This document shows positions 9,777-19,866 of a DNA stretch of 38,393 bases, piece after piece; the stretch's first letter is position 1; each line of letters opens with the position of its first letter. This stretch comes from Chryseobacterium potabilaquae (lineage in GTDB: Bacteria; Bacteroidota; Bacteroidia; Flavobacteriales; Weeksellaceae), in the NCBI RefSeq assembly GCF_902728265.1, contig NZ_CACVBR010000038.1, forward strand, positions 1 to 38,393, read 5' to 3'. The translations under genes were made by a program, and so were the position numbers. The notes under the pieces are model-generated. The model did not search any database. It was not told the origin of the DNA and saw only the letters and a program-made list of their open reading frames with translations.

Positions 9777-9845
9777 GATTGGATTGTAATATTCTAAGAA
9801 CTTCCGATTCCCTGACCAATACCTATTGCTCCCCCGTATTCACAA
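9733..9845 (-). pseudogene. Decayed remnant of the 2108-aa / 172-aa gene module
   Basis: Read on the minus strand, 9733-9778 encodes LVVFNGMGWSFWKL-stop. This matches the end of the intact 172-aa protein (LAVFNGTVWSFWKP-stop). Just upstream, 9785-9845 gives GIGQGIGSS-stop, which resembles EIGQGIGSSQ near the C-terminus of the 2108-aa protein. The two fragments are fused with the intervening sequence lost. It looks like the scar of a duplicated 2108-aa/172-aa/protease block that collapsed by deletion. The first fragment is well supported, the second moderately. Confidence 0.6.
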
Positions 9846-9920
9846 GAACAAGAAGAGGTAAAACCTATATTTCAACTTTTTGAGAACCTACCCACCTAAT
9901 TTTCATTAATTTTTAGGAAT

Positions 9921-12497
9921 TTATTTTTCAATGACAACTTTTGATGCAGAATCAAAGCCTAAACCTTTTACTCTAATTATATAAGTTCCATTGATTAATT
10001 TTTCTGTAGAGATTACTTTTTTTGTATCTGGAGATATTTTATCTTCAGAAGAAACTAATTTTCCAGACATATCATACAGTTCAACACTTACTTTGCCTAT
10101 CGTATTACTTGGGAAATTGATATAGAATTCGTTCCTGGCAGGATTGGGATATAGGGAAATAATATTTTTCTTTGTTTTTACTTCTCCGGTAGCTAATGTA
10201 TTACATTCAGTAGGTACAGCAAAATCTTCTACCTGATCATTTATATTCACTTTATCTCCTGCAGAAGCATTTACCCCTAATCCTCTCTTTGCAAAAACTT
10301 CCCATATCATACACTTATCCTCTCCTCCTGTAGTAGCTTGTTCGGCTGCCAAGATAGCATTTCTTCCGTCGACGAATGTGGGATTACATGTTTGTAATTT
10401 TAAGGCATCTGTTACCAATTGTATTACTCTAGTACTTCCATTAGTATTATTAGCTAAAACATCAGAGGAATACCCATACTTTTCAGCATACTTCCAATGA
10501 AGATCCCATAACATTGTAGCCCAAATAAAACCAATTGTATGAACATCGGGCGATCCATCACTAAATTCTAGTCCATTAGTATGGCCATAGGTATAATTGT
10601 TCACAGAAAAATCAGGAGAATATCTTGCAGGCCTGATTCCCAACCCAGTAATATCTTCTCCCTTAGGATAAGTACCAATTCCTCTTGAAACCGAAGCATT
10701 ATTCCCAGGTTTATTCGTTAACATTAAAGCAAAAAAATCGGACCATCCTTCCCCCATTTGCTCTTTATCTTGCGAAAAATCTAAACAACTATAGCCATCA
10801 CCCGTCAACCTATTAGAAACTCCATGTCCGTATTCATGGATTATAATTCCATTATCAAAACTTCCATCTGGAGTAATGTACTCTACCGGATCATCCTTTA
10901 ATGTTATATTTACTGTAGTATTGGCTGCAAGATGTGTTTTGATATATTCACCTTCAGAATTATCAATCATCACAGAAGGAATATTGGACGGATAAGAACC
11001 AGGAGGTATACCAGGTAATGGAAAGGAATTAGGTGCATCATATATGATTACCGCAATTGCCCCTGCATCTTCCATATTCTTGATTTTTTCATCAAAATAA
11101 CAATCTTCTCGTTCCACTAAACCTATTTTTCCCGTCAATGAACCTGGTATTAAAGGGACACAACCTTTCATATCCGACACATATTTCACATCTGCCGTAA
11201 CTCCAGTTGCACTTAAAGGAACACCTATATAAGAAGTCTTTACATTAGGATTACGTAAAGTTGCTACGCTTGGCGAATTATAGGTAAATAACTTTTTTAT
11301 CGTTGTCCACAAATACATTTGCATTGTCGGATTCAGGCCATCTGGAGGAGTATCAAAATTGGCATTATTAAGCGTAAACCCATCTTGAGCCTCAGCGAAC
11401 ACATAATCATTACCCAGCCCTCCATTCGCAAAATTATTTTCCTGAAAGTTTCTTGCGGATTCCGTAAAACCCAATTGGTAAAAAATATCATGAGCTTTAT
11501 TGTTTGTATAAAACAGATTAGTAATAGCTGCATTTTGATTAGCTACAGGAGTTCCATGATTACTATAAGGAAAATTAAAATTTCTAGAAGCTCCTCCATC
11601 TGGAGAAAATCCTGGCACATTCGCATGAGATGTATCTTCATAAGCATATACATTATTTCCTCTTGTAATTGTATAATGATTCGTACCATCAGAATGCCAT
11701 CCTTCTGGAGAAGAAGATAAAATCCATGGATTACTGACTATTGATCGGAGCCCAAATGTAGGAGCCTCAACAGGTAAAGCAAATACATTATAGGAGGCAT
11801 TATCAGGTACTAAAGAAAGAATTTCTTCTCCAGCTCTATCAACTATTATATCATCCTGAGAAGTAAAAGACATACTAGAGTAAGCATCAGGATGAAAGTC
11901 GCATGACAGACTAAGATTAATTTTATTAATAATATCTCCACTAGAAGCATCAACTAATATATCCCAATGATTTGATGATTCAGGCTCGCGAAGATAAAAC
12001 TCATATGATAATTTTAAAATTCCTCCATCATTAAAATATACTAACCGTTGAATAGCAACTTGCTTATTACTTAAATTCCTCTCCTTAAAGTCCAAAATAG
12101 GATAAGAATTAATAGTCTGTTTTTGTAAATGATCAGCTACCTTCTGAAGAGCAGTCTGCTTACTTATAGAAACCATCTTTCCCTTAGTAGCATTATAATT
12201 TTTCAGAAAATTATCTACATAGTATATTATATTCTTATCTTTAATAAGAGCCGTCCCTACAGAATTATATATAGGGACTCTATTATACAGTTGTTGAAAT
12301 TTTACAATATTGCCATTTAAGGTGGGGGATCCATCTACATTGTCAATAATTAAATCTATAAGATCTGGTTTTTTATATTCTTTAATTTTATTTTGAAAAA
12401 TATAATTTTTAATCATTTTCTCATGGTCTTGTCCCAACATATAATGGGGGAATGTTATGCTTATCATAAAGCAAATAGGTTGAATTATTTTTTTCAT
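9921..12497 (-). CDS. Secreted M36 (fungalysin-type) metallopeptidase with PA insert and T9SS tail
   Basis: An 858-residue protein with a signal peptide (~1-22), an FTP-like propeptide (to ~200) and an M36 catalytic domain. The zinc site HEYGHG falls near 552-557, and the third-ligand Glu region is EQMGEGWSDFFAL near 577-589. A protease-associated domain is inserted before it (about 445-527, LTGKIGLVEREDC, AGAIAVIIYDAP, IPSVMID). The C-terminal ~80 residues (LYPNPARNEFYI, LINGTYIIRVKG, KVVIEK) are a type A T9SS sorting domain. Family members are secreted elastinolytic or collagenolytic zinc proteases. It is a close paralog of the gene at 19867-22464. Its upstream 240 bp recur in front of the reprolysin-like gene. 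Confidence 0.94.
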   Translation of the reverse strand: MKKIIQPICFMISITFPHYMLGQDHEKMIKNYIFQNKIKEYKKPDLIDLIIDNVDGSPTLNGNIVKFQQLYNRVPIYNSVGTALIKDKNIIYYVDNFLKNYNATKGKMVSISKQTALQKVADHLQKQTINSYPILDFKERNLSNKQVAIQRLVYFNDGGILKLSYEFYLREPESSNHWDILVDASSGDIINKINLSLSCDFHPDAYSSMSFTSQDDIIVDRAGEEILSLVPDNASYNVFALPVEAPTFGLRSIVSNPWILSSSPEGWHSDGTNHYTITRGNNVYAYEDTSHANVPGFSPDGGASRNFNFPYSNHGTPVANQNAAITNLFYTNNKAHDIFYQLGFTESARNFQENNFANGGLGNDYVFAEAQDGFTLNNANFDTPPDGLNPTMQMYLWTTIKKLFTYNSPSVATLRNPNVKTSYIGVPLSATGVTADVKYVSDMKGCVPLIPGSLTGKIGLVEREDCYFDEKIKNMEDAGAIAVIIYDAPNSFPLPGIPPGSYPSNIPSVMIDNSEGEYIKTHLAANTTVNITLKDDPVEYITPDGSFDNGIIIHEYGHGVSNRLTGDGYSCLDFSQDKEQMGEGWSDFFALMLTNKPGNNASVSRGIGTYPKGEDITGLGIRPARYSPDFSVNNYTYGHTNGLEFSDGSPDVHTIGFIWATMLWDLHWKYAEKYGYSSDVLANNTNGSTRVIQLVTDALKLQTCNPTFVDGRNAILAAEQATTGGEDKCMIWEVFAKRGLGVNASAGDKVNINDQVEDFAVPTECNTLATGEVKTKKNIISLYPNPARNEFYINFPSNTIGKVSVELYDMSGKLVSSEDKISPDTKKVISTEKLINGTYIIRVKGLGFDSASKVVIEK

Positions 12498-12735
12498 TGT
12501 GTTAATTTTTATAATTAAAGTATTTGAATTGTAAATCTTATCACTATCTTTAAGAAAGATAATGGCCTATTCTACTTAAAATATTATACTTTAATTCATA
12601 TCCATGGATATTATTAATATCAAAAATCCCTTGAGATATTGTGTTATTAATTGTTAAGCTCATATCGATAATAAATTTCCAATTTTGTTTATTATGGCTT
12701 CCAAAAAGACCAAACTGTTCCATTGAATACAGCAA
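12498..12735. repeat. Direct repeat, copy 2 (upstream of M36 gene 1)
   Basis: Counterpart of 9538-9776. Here the right end of the repeat runs into the intact 3' end of the 172-aa gene (stop at 12692). This shows that the gene tail was part of the duplicated segment, and that copy 1 is the degraded one. Confidence 0.85.
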
Positions 12736-13210
12736 GCTGGTGTGCTAATGTATCATAAGCAATCATTCCGGCAGAGGGATTGATAATATTCAAATGTGGA
12801 CTTATCATTTTCGGCAAGATCATGGCTTTATCATTGTCTGAAAGAATAAGAATTCCTGCTGTAGTATCTGTTGTAGCATTTTCTCCTATAGCTACTTTGG
12901 CAGTACCTATCTCTGTTTTCGAATCTTGTAAAGTAGTATCCACAACGCCTGTGTTATCTACACTTAAATCTACCCAAGTTCCTGAGCTAAGATATTTTAC
13001 TTTTTTATCTGAAATGTCGTAAATCAAAGTCCCATCTACTACATCTATTACAGATGCTGCAGAAGTAACCCAAGGAAGAATCATTCCCTTATTTTCATTC
13101 GCAAATTCAAGAGAAACAGATGAATTACTTACAGATGTCTTACCAATAGCCACCTGAGAAAAGCCTATACTGAAAAATAGTAATAAGACTATCATGATTA
13201 TTTTTTTCAT
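12692..13210 (-). CDS. Exported hypothetical protein of the VGVNT-module group
   Basis: A 172-residue protein with a signal peptide (MKKIIMIVLLLFFSIGFSQ). The rest is a short version of the module seen across this window: MILPWVTSAASVIDVVDGTL, IYDISDKKVKYLSSGTWVDL, then a second half-repeat with MILPKMISPHLNIINPSAGM and LAVFNGTVWSFWKP. No enzymatic motif and no T9SS tail are visible. It lies 78 bp downstream of the 2108-aa gene, but a strong terminator intervenes. Its 3' end is duplicated as a remnant at 9733-9778. Role unknown; a small surface or structural partner of the 2108-aa protein is possible. Confidence 0.75.
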   Translation of the reverse strand: MKKIIMIVLLLFFSIGFSQVAIGKTSVSNSSVSLEFANENKGMILPWVTSAASVIDVVDGTLIYDISDKKVKYLSSGTWVDLSVDNTGVVDTTLQDSKTEIGTAKVAIGENATTDTTAGILILSDNDKAMILPKMISPHLNIINPSAGMIAYDTLAHQLAVFNGTVWSFWKP

Positions 13211-13235
13211 TTTGATAAAATTTAATAGTTAATTA

Positions 13236-13268
13236 ATCTCGGCAGATAGAGTTTCTTACTGCCGAGAT
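13236..13268 (-). terminator. Hairpin terminator after the 2108-aa gene
   Basis: A perfect 10-bp stem (ATCTCGGCAG at 13236-13245 with CTGCCGAGAT at 13259-13268) encloses a 13-nt loop. It lies 20-53 bp downstream of the stop at 13289. The stem is much more GC-rich than its surroundings. Confidence 0.75.
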
Positions 13269-13288
13269 ATAAAATGCTAATTATTTAA

Positions 13289-16200
13289 TTATTCCGGACA
13301 AGCGGGAGTACCTACGGTCAACCAATTATAGGTAGTTCCATTATCTGTAGTTGTATATATCTTCAATAAATGATTTGTGGTATCATATACAATCATACCC
13401 TCAACAAAATTAGATGAAGAAATACCAATAGGATTCCCTGAACCATCAAAAGGAACACGGTTTAATACCAATCCTTTGGTTTTAGCTTCTAATGCTACCC
13501 ATCCCCCTTTTCTCACCATTGGCCAGTTATCTCCATTATTTCCAGCTCTCCCTAAAGCCGTGATCCCAAAAGTAGTATCCAATGTATTACCTATCGTTAC
13601 TGCAGGCTTATAGCAACTACCACATCCTACAGGTTGTATAGCAGCATCTTGAGAACTACCAATTCCTTGTCCTATCTCCCCTTCAGAATTGGCAATACCT
13701 CCAGCACCTACCAAATTAGGAACACCATGGCTATTTATTCCTCCATTCGCTATTATATTAATACTTCCGTCTGTATTGAGCTGGGAAGATTCAACATTAC
13801 CGGACCCTTCCAGAGCATCAAAACATCCATCTCCATCAGAATCAAGATCTAATTCATTGGAAATCCCATCATTATCTATATCGCAAAAGCCTTTCTTATA
13901 TCCACTTCCTTTACCTGACATATTAGTTGGCCCATCCACTATCTGTGAAATTGAAACTGTATTGTCTGTACTAGTATTCCAAAAAATCGTATTAAATGTA
14001 GTTCCACTAAATAGCTCTAAAGGATAAAGAGGCCCCCCAGAAAACTTGCTTCCATACATTGCCACAGAGCCATCGGGATTAATTATAATTCTGATGGTTG
14101 GATTTGTAGCCTCTGATCCAATTACCTGCCAGATCTCCGGCATACCATTAATTCCATACATCGAGCCATCTACAAAACGAATATTATGGACCCCTCCACT
14201 AGGACAATAAGTACAGAACTGAATTTCATTATTTGCAAGATGAATCCCATTAATATTTAAATTAAATGAATTATCTAGAGTATAGACATCAAATACAAAC
14301 CCTAGATCTGCTGCCGGAGCTGTAAAAGAATAAGGTGAATTATTACTGGTTGAAAAAGTTGCACTCCCCACAGAAGAGGAGCATTCATCAATATCTAAAA
14401 TACCATCATTATCATCATCAGAATCTATATAGTCTGCAATCCCATCTCCATCAGTATCCACACATGCATTGAGAGTAGCATTCTGAGAAATTCCGACCCC
14501 CTGACCAACATCATTTCCAATATCTGCAGCATTTCCAGGATTCACAAGAAGAGGCACCCCTTGCGCATCAACACAGGATGAACTAGCACAGATATTTTTA
14601 TTTGATGCTGTAGACCCTGTTCCTACAGTTACAGTTCCTCCTGCATCAACTAATTGATTAAGAGTCACCTTTTCATCTCCCTCTAAAGCATCAACACATC
14701 CATCATTATCAGAATCCAAATCTAATACATTTAATATTCCATCATTATCTGTATCACACTGTCCATGGCTGCTTCCAAAAAATGCTTTATTTCTGATTTT
14801 TTGCAGATTAGACTGTGCTCCTGTTGAGCCAGTAAAACCGATATAAGCTTCAGTTGCTCCAGCTAAAAAGTCTGTAGCAATATTCGTTGTAGTTTGAAGA
14901 ATCATATTTTCGTCCAAATACACTTCTAATCTTTGAGACGAAGCTACATAACTAATTTCCACGGAATGATATTTGCCATCCGTTAAATTCAAATATCTTA
15001 CATAGGAACCATTATTGTTATTATGTGGATTAAATCCAACAGAGGTTGTACTCTCTAAGGCAACATGATTATAACCATCCAAATCATTACGCCCTGGATA
15101 AATTTGAGGAACATTATAGTAGGTATCAAATTCTATCACCATAGCAGGGACAACACCTGATATACCAATACCATCTCCAGCTGTTCCAGACGCGTGATCT
15201 CCAGCTGTTTGTATCGCAAAAGCGACTCCATCAGCACCCACGTGATCTCCTAGGAAAATATCAAACCGATAATTAAAACTCTGAGTCACATCAATTTTAT
15301 TTTTATACCATATTTGCCCTCTTTGGCCTAAAATATCATCAGTAATAACAATTTCATCATTATTAATATATGCGTTATCATTAAGCTGCCAGTTTCCAAG
15401 ATTCGTTACAGAAAGACACTCTGCATTATCAGGAATCCCATCATTATCATCATCAAGATCATCAAGATCTAATATTCCATCACCATCAGAATCATCGCCA
15501 TTGGTCATTAATGCAAAATATCCAGTATTCAATTGGCTCCCTGGCACACTAATTTGTCCATTTTCATTCAACGTACCTAAATCTATCGCTCCGGATGTAA
15601 AATCATCATCCGCATCCCATATTACATGCCAATCGGTAACATTTAAATCAGGTCGAGTAAATTGGAGATTTACATTTTGAGTGAAATTCGTATTCTGAAC
15701 CCTCCATTCACGTTCAATCCTTGTATTAAATCCACTCATAAGATCAGTTGCTATTCTTACCTCAGCAGAACCATTATCAGACCCTATGACAACAAAGCTG
15801 TTATCATTATTGAGAGGAACCCGGCTTAACTCATCATTAGGAGAACTAAAATTCATATCGGTAGATATAGTGAGTACCGTTCCTGTATCAGTAGATTTAG
15901 CAACTTTTTGTTCAAGACCAGAAGCATCATCTCTTCCTATACCTGCAACTTTATTGTTATGATTAGAAACCGTCGTCCAGAATGGAGCTCCAGCAGAACT
16001 TATATAATCCCCAGATTTGGTGTAACCATATTTAAGAGCCAAGTATGATTCAACCTTATTCTGATCTACTGGACTAAGAGCAGAATTGTAAGTAATATAT
16101 TCGGGAACTATTACATGAGAATTCTCCCCACTTGCTCCTCCTATTGTTCCTCGGAAAGGCGTTGCACCAGAAGTTGCTCCCGATAGTATTGCTGTACCAT

Positions 16201-19200
16201 TTCCATAGAAAGAAAAAGGACCTCCATCTCGAATATAAGTATATTGCTTGGCATCTAAGGTAGATGAGACTACTGAATTTGTTCCTAAAATTACACTATT
16301 CGGATCTCCATCATAATATATGGCATTCATATGATTGCTATAATAGCCCAATACTACATTAGAAAGAGCTGAACCAAAAACACGTCCATTTAATCCTGCT
16401 GTTTTTAACTCTGATACTCCAAAGACAGAATAACTACCATTTAGATCCAACGTTGCTGGTAATGTAAATATTCCGGAAGTATTAAAACTATAGCTAGCAT
16501 TAAAGTTTAATAAATCCGTATCTAGATTATAAACTCCAGTACCTGTAGCATCATCCGTATTAATTGCATTTCTCCAAATCGTATTAGTATTATTCACATT
16601 CTGTTTATACCAAGAAACAAGCCCCGTATTAACACCTCCCGGAGCAGTAGCAGCAGCAGAAAAAGTAAAATATTGTCCTGTCACAAAATCAGTAATAGCC
16701 GTATAATATTGTTCCCCATTTATAGATTCAATATTCATCTGCACTCTTGTGTCATTACCATCAAAAACGGCATCGGAACTTATTACTAAATAAGGCTTAG
16801 AAATATTTCCTAATATCTGATTTGCCGGTAACGCTACTTTTACCATTCCTACTGTTCCTGTCTCCTGTATTTTCCAACTCCTTGTCATTCTGTAATTGGA
16901 ATTTCCAAAGTTAAAGGGAGTAACAAAAGAGACACTTTCAGTATCTGAACCCCATAATAAGGAGGAGAAATTGGTTGCAAAATTATTAGTATTATTAAGA
17001 TTTGTATCTGCAATAGTTACATTTCCTATAATGGGCTGAAATCCCGTATTAACACTTTTTGATTGCTTCTGATTAAGTAAGGAAGCGTCATCCCTTATAA
17101 TACCTGCTATATTATTATTATAGTTATTATTATTTGAAGTATCCCACACTATGGCTCCATTAGATGAAACATAATTTTGGACTATAGTCTGATCTAAGGT
17201 AAGCCCAAACTTAATGGCCATATAAGATTCTACACGATTTCTTTCCTGATCAGAAAGAGGTCTATTGTAAATAATTATATCCCCTATACGTCCATTATAT
17301 CCACCATTTCCGAAAATCATAGAGCTGTTATTACCAGTATAAGGATTCAACACTGTGCCTGAAACAATCTCTAATCCATTTCTTCTCAAAGAAGTTTTTG
17401 TTGTTAAGGTACTATTATTCCATCCTGTCCATAAATAAGGGGTTTGTAAAGTCCCTCCCCATGCAGCTTGAATACGGCTATTTTCTGCTCCATCCCAATA
17501 AATAATATTATCCCCCCAAGGAATAAGCAGATCTAAAGATCCCCCTGTGCCAAGATTTTCAATAAAAACCGCACTATTACTTGCCAATGTAGTGGAGTTC
17601 ACCACAAATGCAGCCGCATCTGTATATGTATTCACTCCGACTATACCATCAGCATCATGCATATTTTGAGAACCATTAAAACTCAATACAGGATTAAAAT
17701 TGATATTATCTGTACTATTATTAAGATAAACAGGACGTACAGAAACTACCGGTTGAGTAGCATTATTGGAATTTCCACTTTGATCAGCCCAATTCGCAAT
17801 AACATCTGTATCATTCGCTAAAGTAATTGCTTGAACGACATCTGCCCTCATAGAAGGACGCCCATTAAAACCCGTTACTGTCAATCTTATATAGCGGGCA
17901 TTAATAGAAGGTCCAAACAGATTAACAACTTCTGTATTCTGATCTATATTCCCTTTAAAAGTTTTACCCATATCCGTATAGGAAATATTATCAGTAGAAT
18001 AACTGACGGTATATTCCGTTACCCATTGTCCAAAATCGCCACGTCCTTTTGTTACGACGCCTTTGACATTTTGGATACCTCCAAGATCAAGTGTCAGATA
18101 CTCTCCTGCAGCAACATTTAATGCAGACCAAGATGTTGTAGATGATAATGTGGAATTTTCAGGTGATAGTGAAGGATCAGTAAAACTAGAACTCGCTGTT
18201 CTACTTGCAGCAGGCACCTCAAAATAGGTAGCTTCTGTACTATTTCCTAGATCAGCACGCAACCATAGACCTACTTCCGCCACTGCCCCAGGTGCTATTA
18301 CTGTACCTGCAAAACTAAAAAACTGACCCGTACTAAGATCTACAGTAGCTGTATAATACCTTACTCCTCCTAAACTTTCTTCATTCATAGATATAGCATT
18401 ATCTGCTCCATCAAATAGGGTATCGTTACTCACTATTAATTTCAAGTTATTAATCCCTGAAATCTGGCTTACCGGTAATGCTACTTTTATCATTCCCACC
18501 GTTCCAGTCTCCTGAACTTTCCAAATCCGTGTCATCCTATAATTGGAATTTCCAAAGTAAAATGGGGTAGCAAAAGTAGTACTTCCGGCATCATCTCCCC
18601 ATACTAAATAACTAGTATCACTCGTAAAGTTATGAGTGTTATTTGCATTATTGTCCACAATATCTACATTACCTATAATAGGTTGTAAGCCTATATTCTG
18701 AGATTTAGATTGTTTTTGATTAAGGGCTGTAGCATCATCACGTCCAATTCCCGCCACATTGTTTTGATAGGCGGCATCTCCATTCCAATATACCGTTGTC
18801 CCATCTGCAGCAAGATAATTAATCGGAGTATTTATTGTTCCTAATGTAACCCCATATCTAATAGCAAGATAAGAATCGATACGCTGCCTTTCTATATCGG
18901 ATATTACCCTATTATATACAATATACTCCCCCATATCCCCTGCATAAAACCCTCCCAAATTTCCATATCCTATAGTAGCTAAGGTAAACCCTGAAGTTAC
19001 GGAAACAGGATTTCCACTTCCTGTCTGAATATTATCTCGGTAAGTATATACTTGACCCGGAGAATTTACATATGTATAAGTATTTAGATAGCTAACATGA
19101 GGAGTTATGGGGGTAGAAGCTCCATAATCAGGTTGGCTGACATTACACCCCGTATCCATCCACGTATTCCCATAAGTATTCCAGATAATATCTCCTGAAA

Positions 19201-19615
19201 GCCCACACGTCCCATCAAAATCGGATACCCCTAGATTTAAGGAACTACTGCTACTTAATGCTACAATTTGGGTATGATCATTATTAATATTTCCATTAAG
19301 AAAACTAGATAAGGAAGTAGACAAATTTAAGAAATCATCTCCCCCGTCAAACCTTGCTGCCTTATTAAAATTCATAACACCCGTAGTAGGTTGATTAGCA
19401 GCTGTAGGTTGTAAAAATGTAAAGCCAAATGTCGATTTATCCTTCCATTGGTCCCCTGAGTATTCATCATCCCCTTTTAACCAAAGATTAAGTCCCGAAG
19501 TGACTCCCCCAGGAGCTGATTGGCCAAAAGCCATCGCTCCTGAACAAACCAATAAAACAAATATCCCCAGAGAAAGGAACAAGATTTTTTGCGTGTAATT
19601 AGTTTTATTTTCCAT
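13289..19615 (-). CDS. Giant mosaic surface protein (discoidin, L-type lectin, TSP3-type repeats)
   Basis: A 2108-residue exported protein (signal ~1-32, ending MAFGQS). It carries three copies of a ~200-residue block (NYLAADGTTVYWN-like start, NVAGIGRDDA, NQKQSKS, YRMTRIWKVQETGTVGM), each after a LamG-like segment with LWLKGD, LWLRAD or WYKQ. An F5/8 type C (discoidin-like) domain lies at ~455-600 (LTLDLGGIQNVKGVV, ARYIRLTVTGFN). An L-type lectin-like domain lies at ~1400-1610 (FRYDIFLG-type strand, GADGVAFAIQ, VIEFDTYYN). Four Ca-binding thrombospondin-type-3 runs include DSDGDGILDLDDLDDDNDG. The C-terminus (GLVLNRVPF, NFVEGMIVYDTTNHLLKIY) resembles the module of the smaller neighbours, and no type A T9SS tail is seen. 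Probable carbohydrate-binding adhesin. Confidence 0.9.
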   Translation of the reverse strand: MENKTNYTQKILFLSLGIFVLLVCSGAMAFGQSAPGGVTSGLNLWLKGDDEYSGDQWKDKSTFGFTFLQPTAANQPTTGVMNFNKAARFDGGDDFLNLSTSLSSFLNGNINNDHTQIVALSSSSSLNLGVSDFDGTCGLSGDIIWNTYGNTWMDTGCNVSQPDYGASTPITPHVSYLNTYTYVNSPGQVYTYRDNIQTGSGNPVSVTSGFTLATIGYGNLGGFYAGDMGEYIVYNRVISDIERQRIDSYLAIRYGVTLGTINTPINYLAADGTTVYWNGDAAYQNNVAGIGRDDATALNQKQSKSQNIGLQPIIGNVDIVDNNANNTHNFTSDTSYLVWGDDAGSTTFATPFYFGNSNYRMTRIWKVQETGTVGMIKVALPVSQISGINNLKLIVSNDTLFDGADNAISMNEESLGGVRYYTATVDLSTGQFFSFAGTVIAPGAVAEVGLWLRADLGNSTEATYFEVPAASRTASSSFTDPSLSPENSTLSSTTSWSALNVAAGEYLTLDLGGIQNVKGVVTKGRGDFGQWVTEYTVSYSTDNISYTDMGKTFKGNIDQNTEVVNLFGPSINARYIRLTVTGFNGRPSMRADVVQAITLANDTDVIANWADQSGNSNNATQPVVSVRPVYLNNSTDNINFNPVLSFNGSQNMHDADGIVGVNTYTDAAAFVVNSTTLASNSAVFIENLGTGGSLDLLIPWGDNIIYWDGAENSRIQAAWGGTLQTPYLWTGWNNSTLTTKTSLRRNGLEIVSGTVLNPYTGNNSSMIFGNGGYNGRIGDIIIYNRPLSDQERNRVESYMAIKFGLTLDQTIVQNYVSSNGAIVWDTSNNNNYNNNIAGIIRDDASLLNQKQSKSVNTGFQPIIGNVTIADTNLNNTNNFATNFSSLLWGSDTESVSFVTPFNFGNSNYRMTRSWKIQETGTVGMVKVALPANQILGNISKPYLVISSDAVFDGNDTRVQMNIESINGEQYYTAITDFVTGQYFTFSAAATAPGGVNTGLVSWYKQNVNNTNTIWRNAINTDDATGTGVYNLDTDLLNFNASYSFNTSGIFTLPATLDLNGSYSVFGVSELKTAGLNGRVFGSALSNVVLGYYSNHMNAIYYDGDPNSVILGTNSVVSSTLDAKQYTYIRDGGPFSFYGNGTAILSGATSGATPFRGTIGGASGENSHVIVPEYITYNSALSPVDQNKVESYLALKYGYTKSGDYISSAGAPFWTTVSNHNNKVAGIGRDDASGLEQKVAKSTDTGTVLTISTDMNFSSPNDELSRVPLNNDNSFVVIGSDNGSAEVRIATDLMSGFNTRIEREWRVQNTNFTQNVNLQFTRPDLNVTDWHVIWDADDDFTSGAIDLGTLNENGQISVPGSQLNTGYFALMTNGDDSDGDGILDLDDLDDDNDGIPDNAECLSVTNLGNWQLNDNAYINNDEIVITDDILGQRGQIWYKNKIDVTQSFNYRFDIFLGDHVGADGVAFAIQTAGDHASGTAGDGIGISGVVPAMVIEFDTYYNVPQIYPGRNDLDGYNHVALESTTSVGFNPHNNNNGSYVRYLNLTDGKYHSVEISYVASSQRLEVYLDENMILQTTTNIATDFLAGATEAYIGFTGSTGAQSNLQKIRNKAFFGSSHGQCDTDNDGILNVLDLDSDNDGCVDALEGDEKVTLNQLVDAGGTVTVGTGSTASNKNICASSSCVDAQGVPLLVNPGNAADIGNDVGQGVGISQNATLNACVDTDGDGIADYIDSDDDNDGILDIDECSSSVGSATFSTSNNSPYSFTAPAADLGFVFDVYTLDNSFNLNINGIHLANNEIQFCTYCPSGGVHNIRFVDGSMYGINGMPEIWQVIGSEATNPTIRIIINPDGSVAMYGSKFSGGPLYPLELFSGTTFNTIFWNTSTDNTVSISQIVDGPTNMSGKGSGYKKGFCDIDNDGISNELDLDSDGDGCFDALEGSGNVESSQLNTDGSINIIANGGINSHGVPNLVGAGGIANSEGEIGQGIGSSQDAAIQPVGCGSCYKPAVTIGNTLDTTFGITALGRAGNNGDNWPMVRKGGWVALEAKTKGLVLNRVPFDGSGNPIGISSSNFVEGMIVYDTTNHLLKIYTTTDNGTTYNWLTVGTPACPE

Positions 19616-19866
19616 GAGTTATTAATTTAATTATTTAGAAATCTGACATATTTGATTCTTATCAATTTTTATTATGCAGATGAGTTTTGAATATTATTAA
19701 AAAGCTATTTATAAAATCAGAGAAAAGTTTCAGGATGTAAACCCAATCCGATAATTTAAAAAAACAGCTATATCTCATTTCTCATTGAGGCTCTAATAGA
19801 GAGAGCTATTGATATTTAAACAAACTTATCAAGCCCTTTTACGCAAACATCCTAAAAGAGCTATCC

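Noticed and set aside
12550..12735. A separate 61-codon minus-strand gene
   Set aside because: It overlaps the 3' end of the 172-aa gene in another frame and lies in the duplicated noncoding region; the matching region at 9.6-9.8 kb does not support it.
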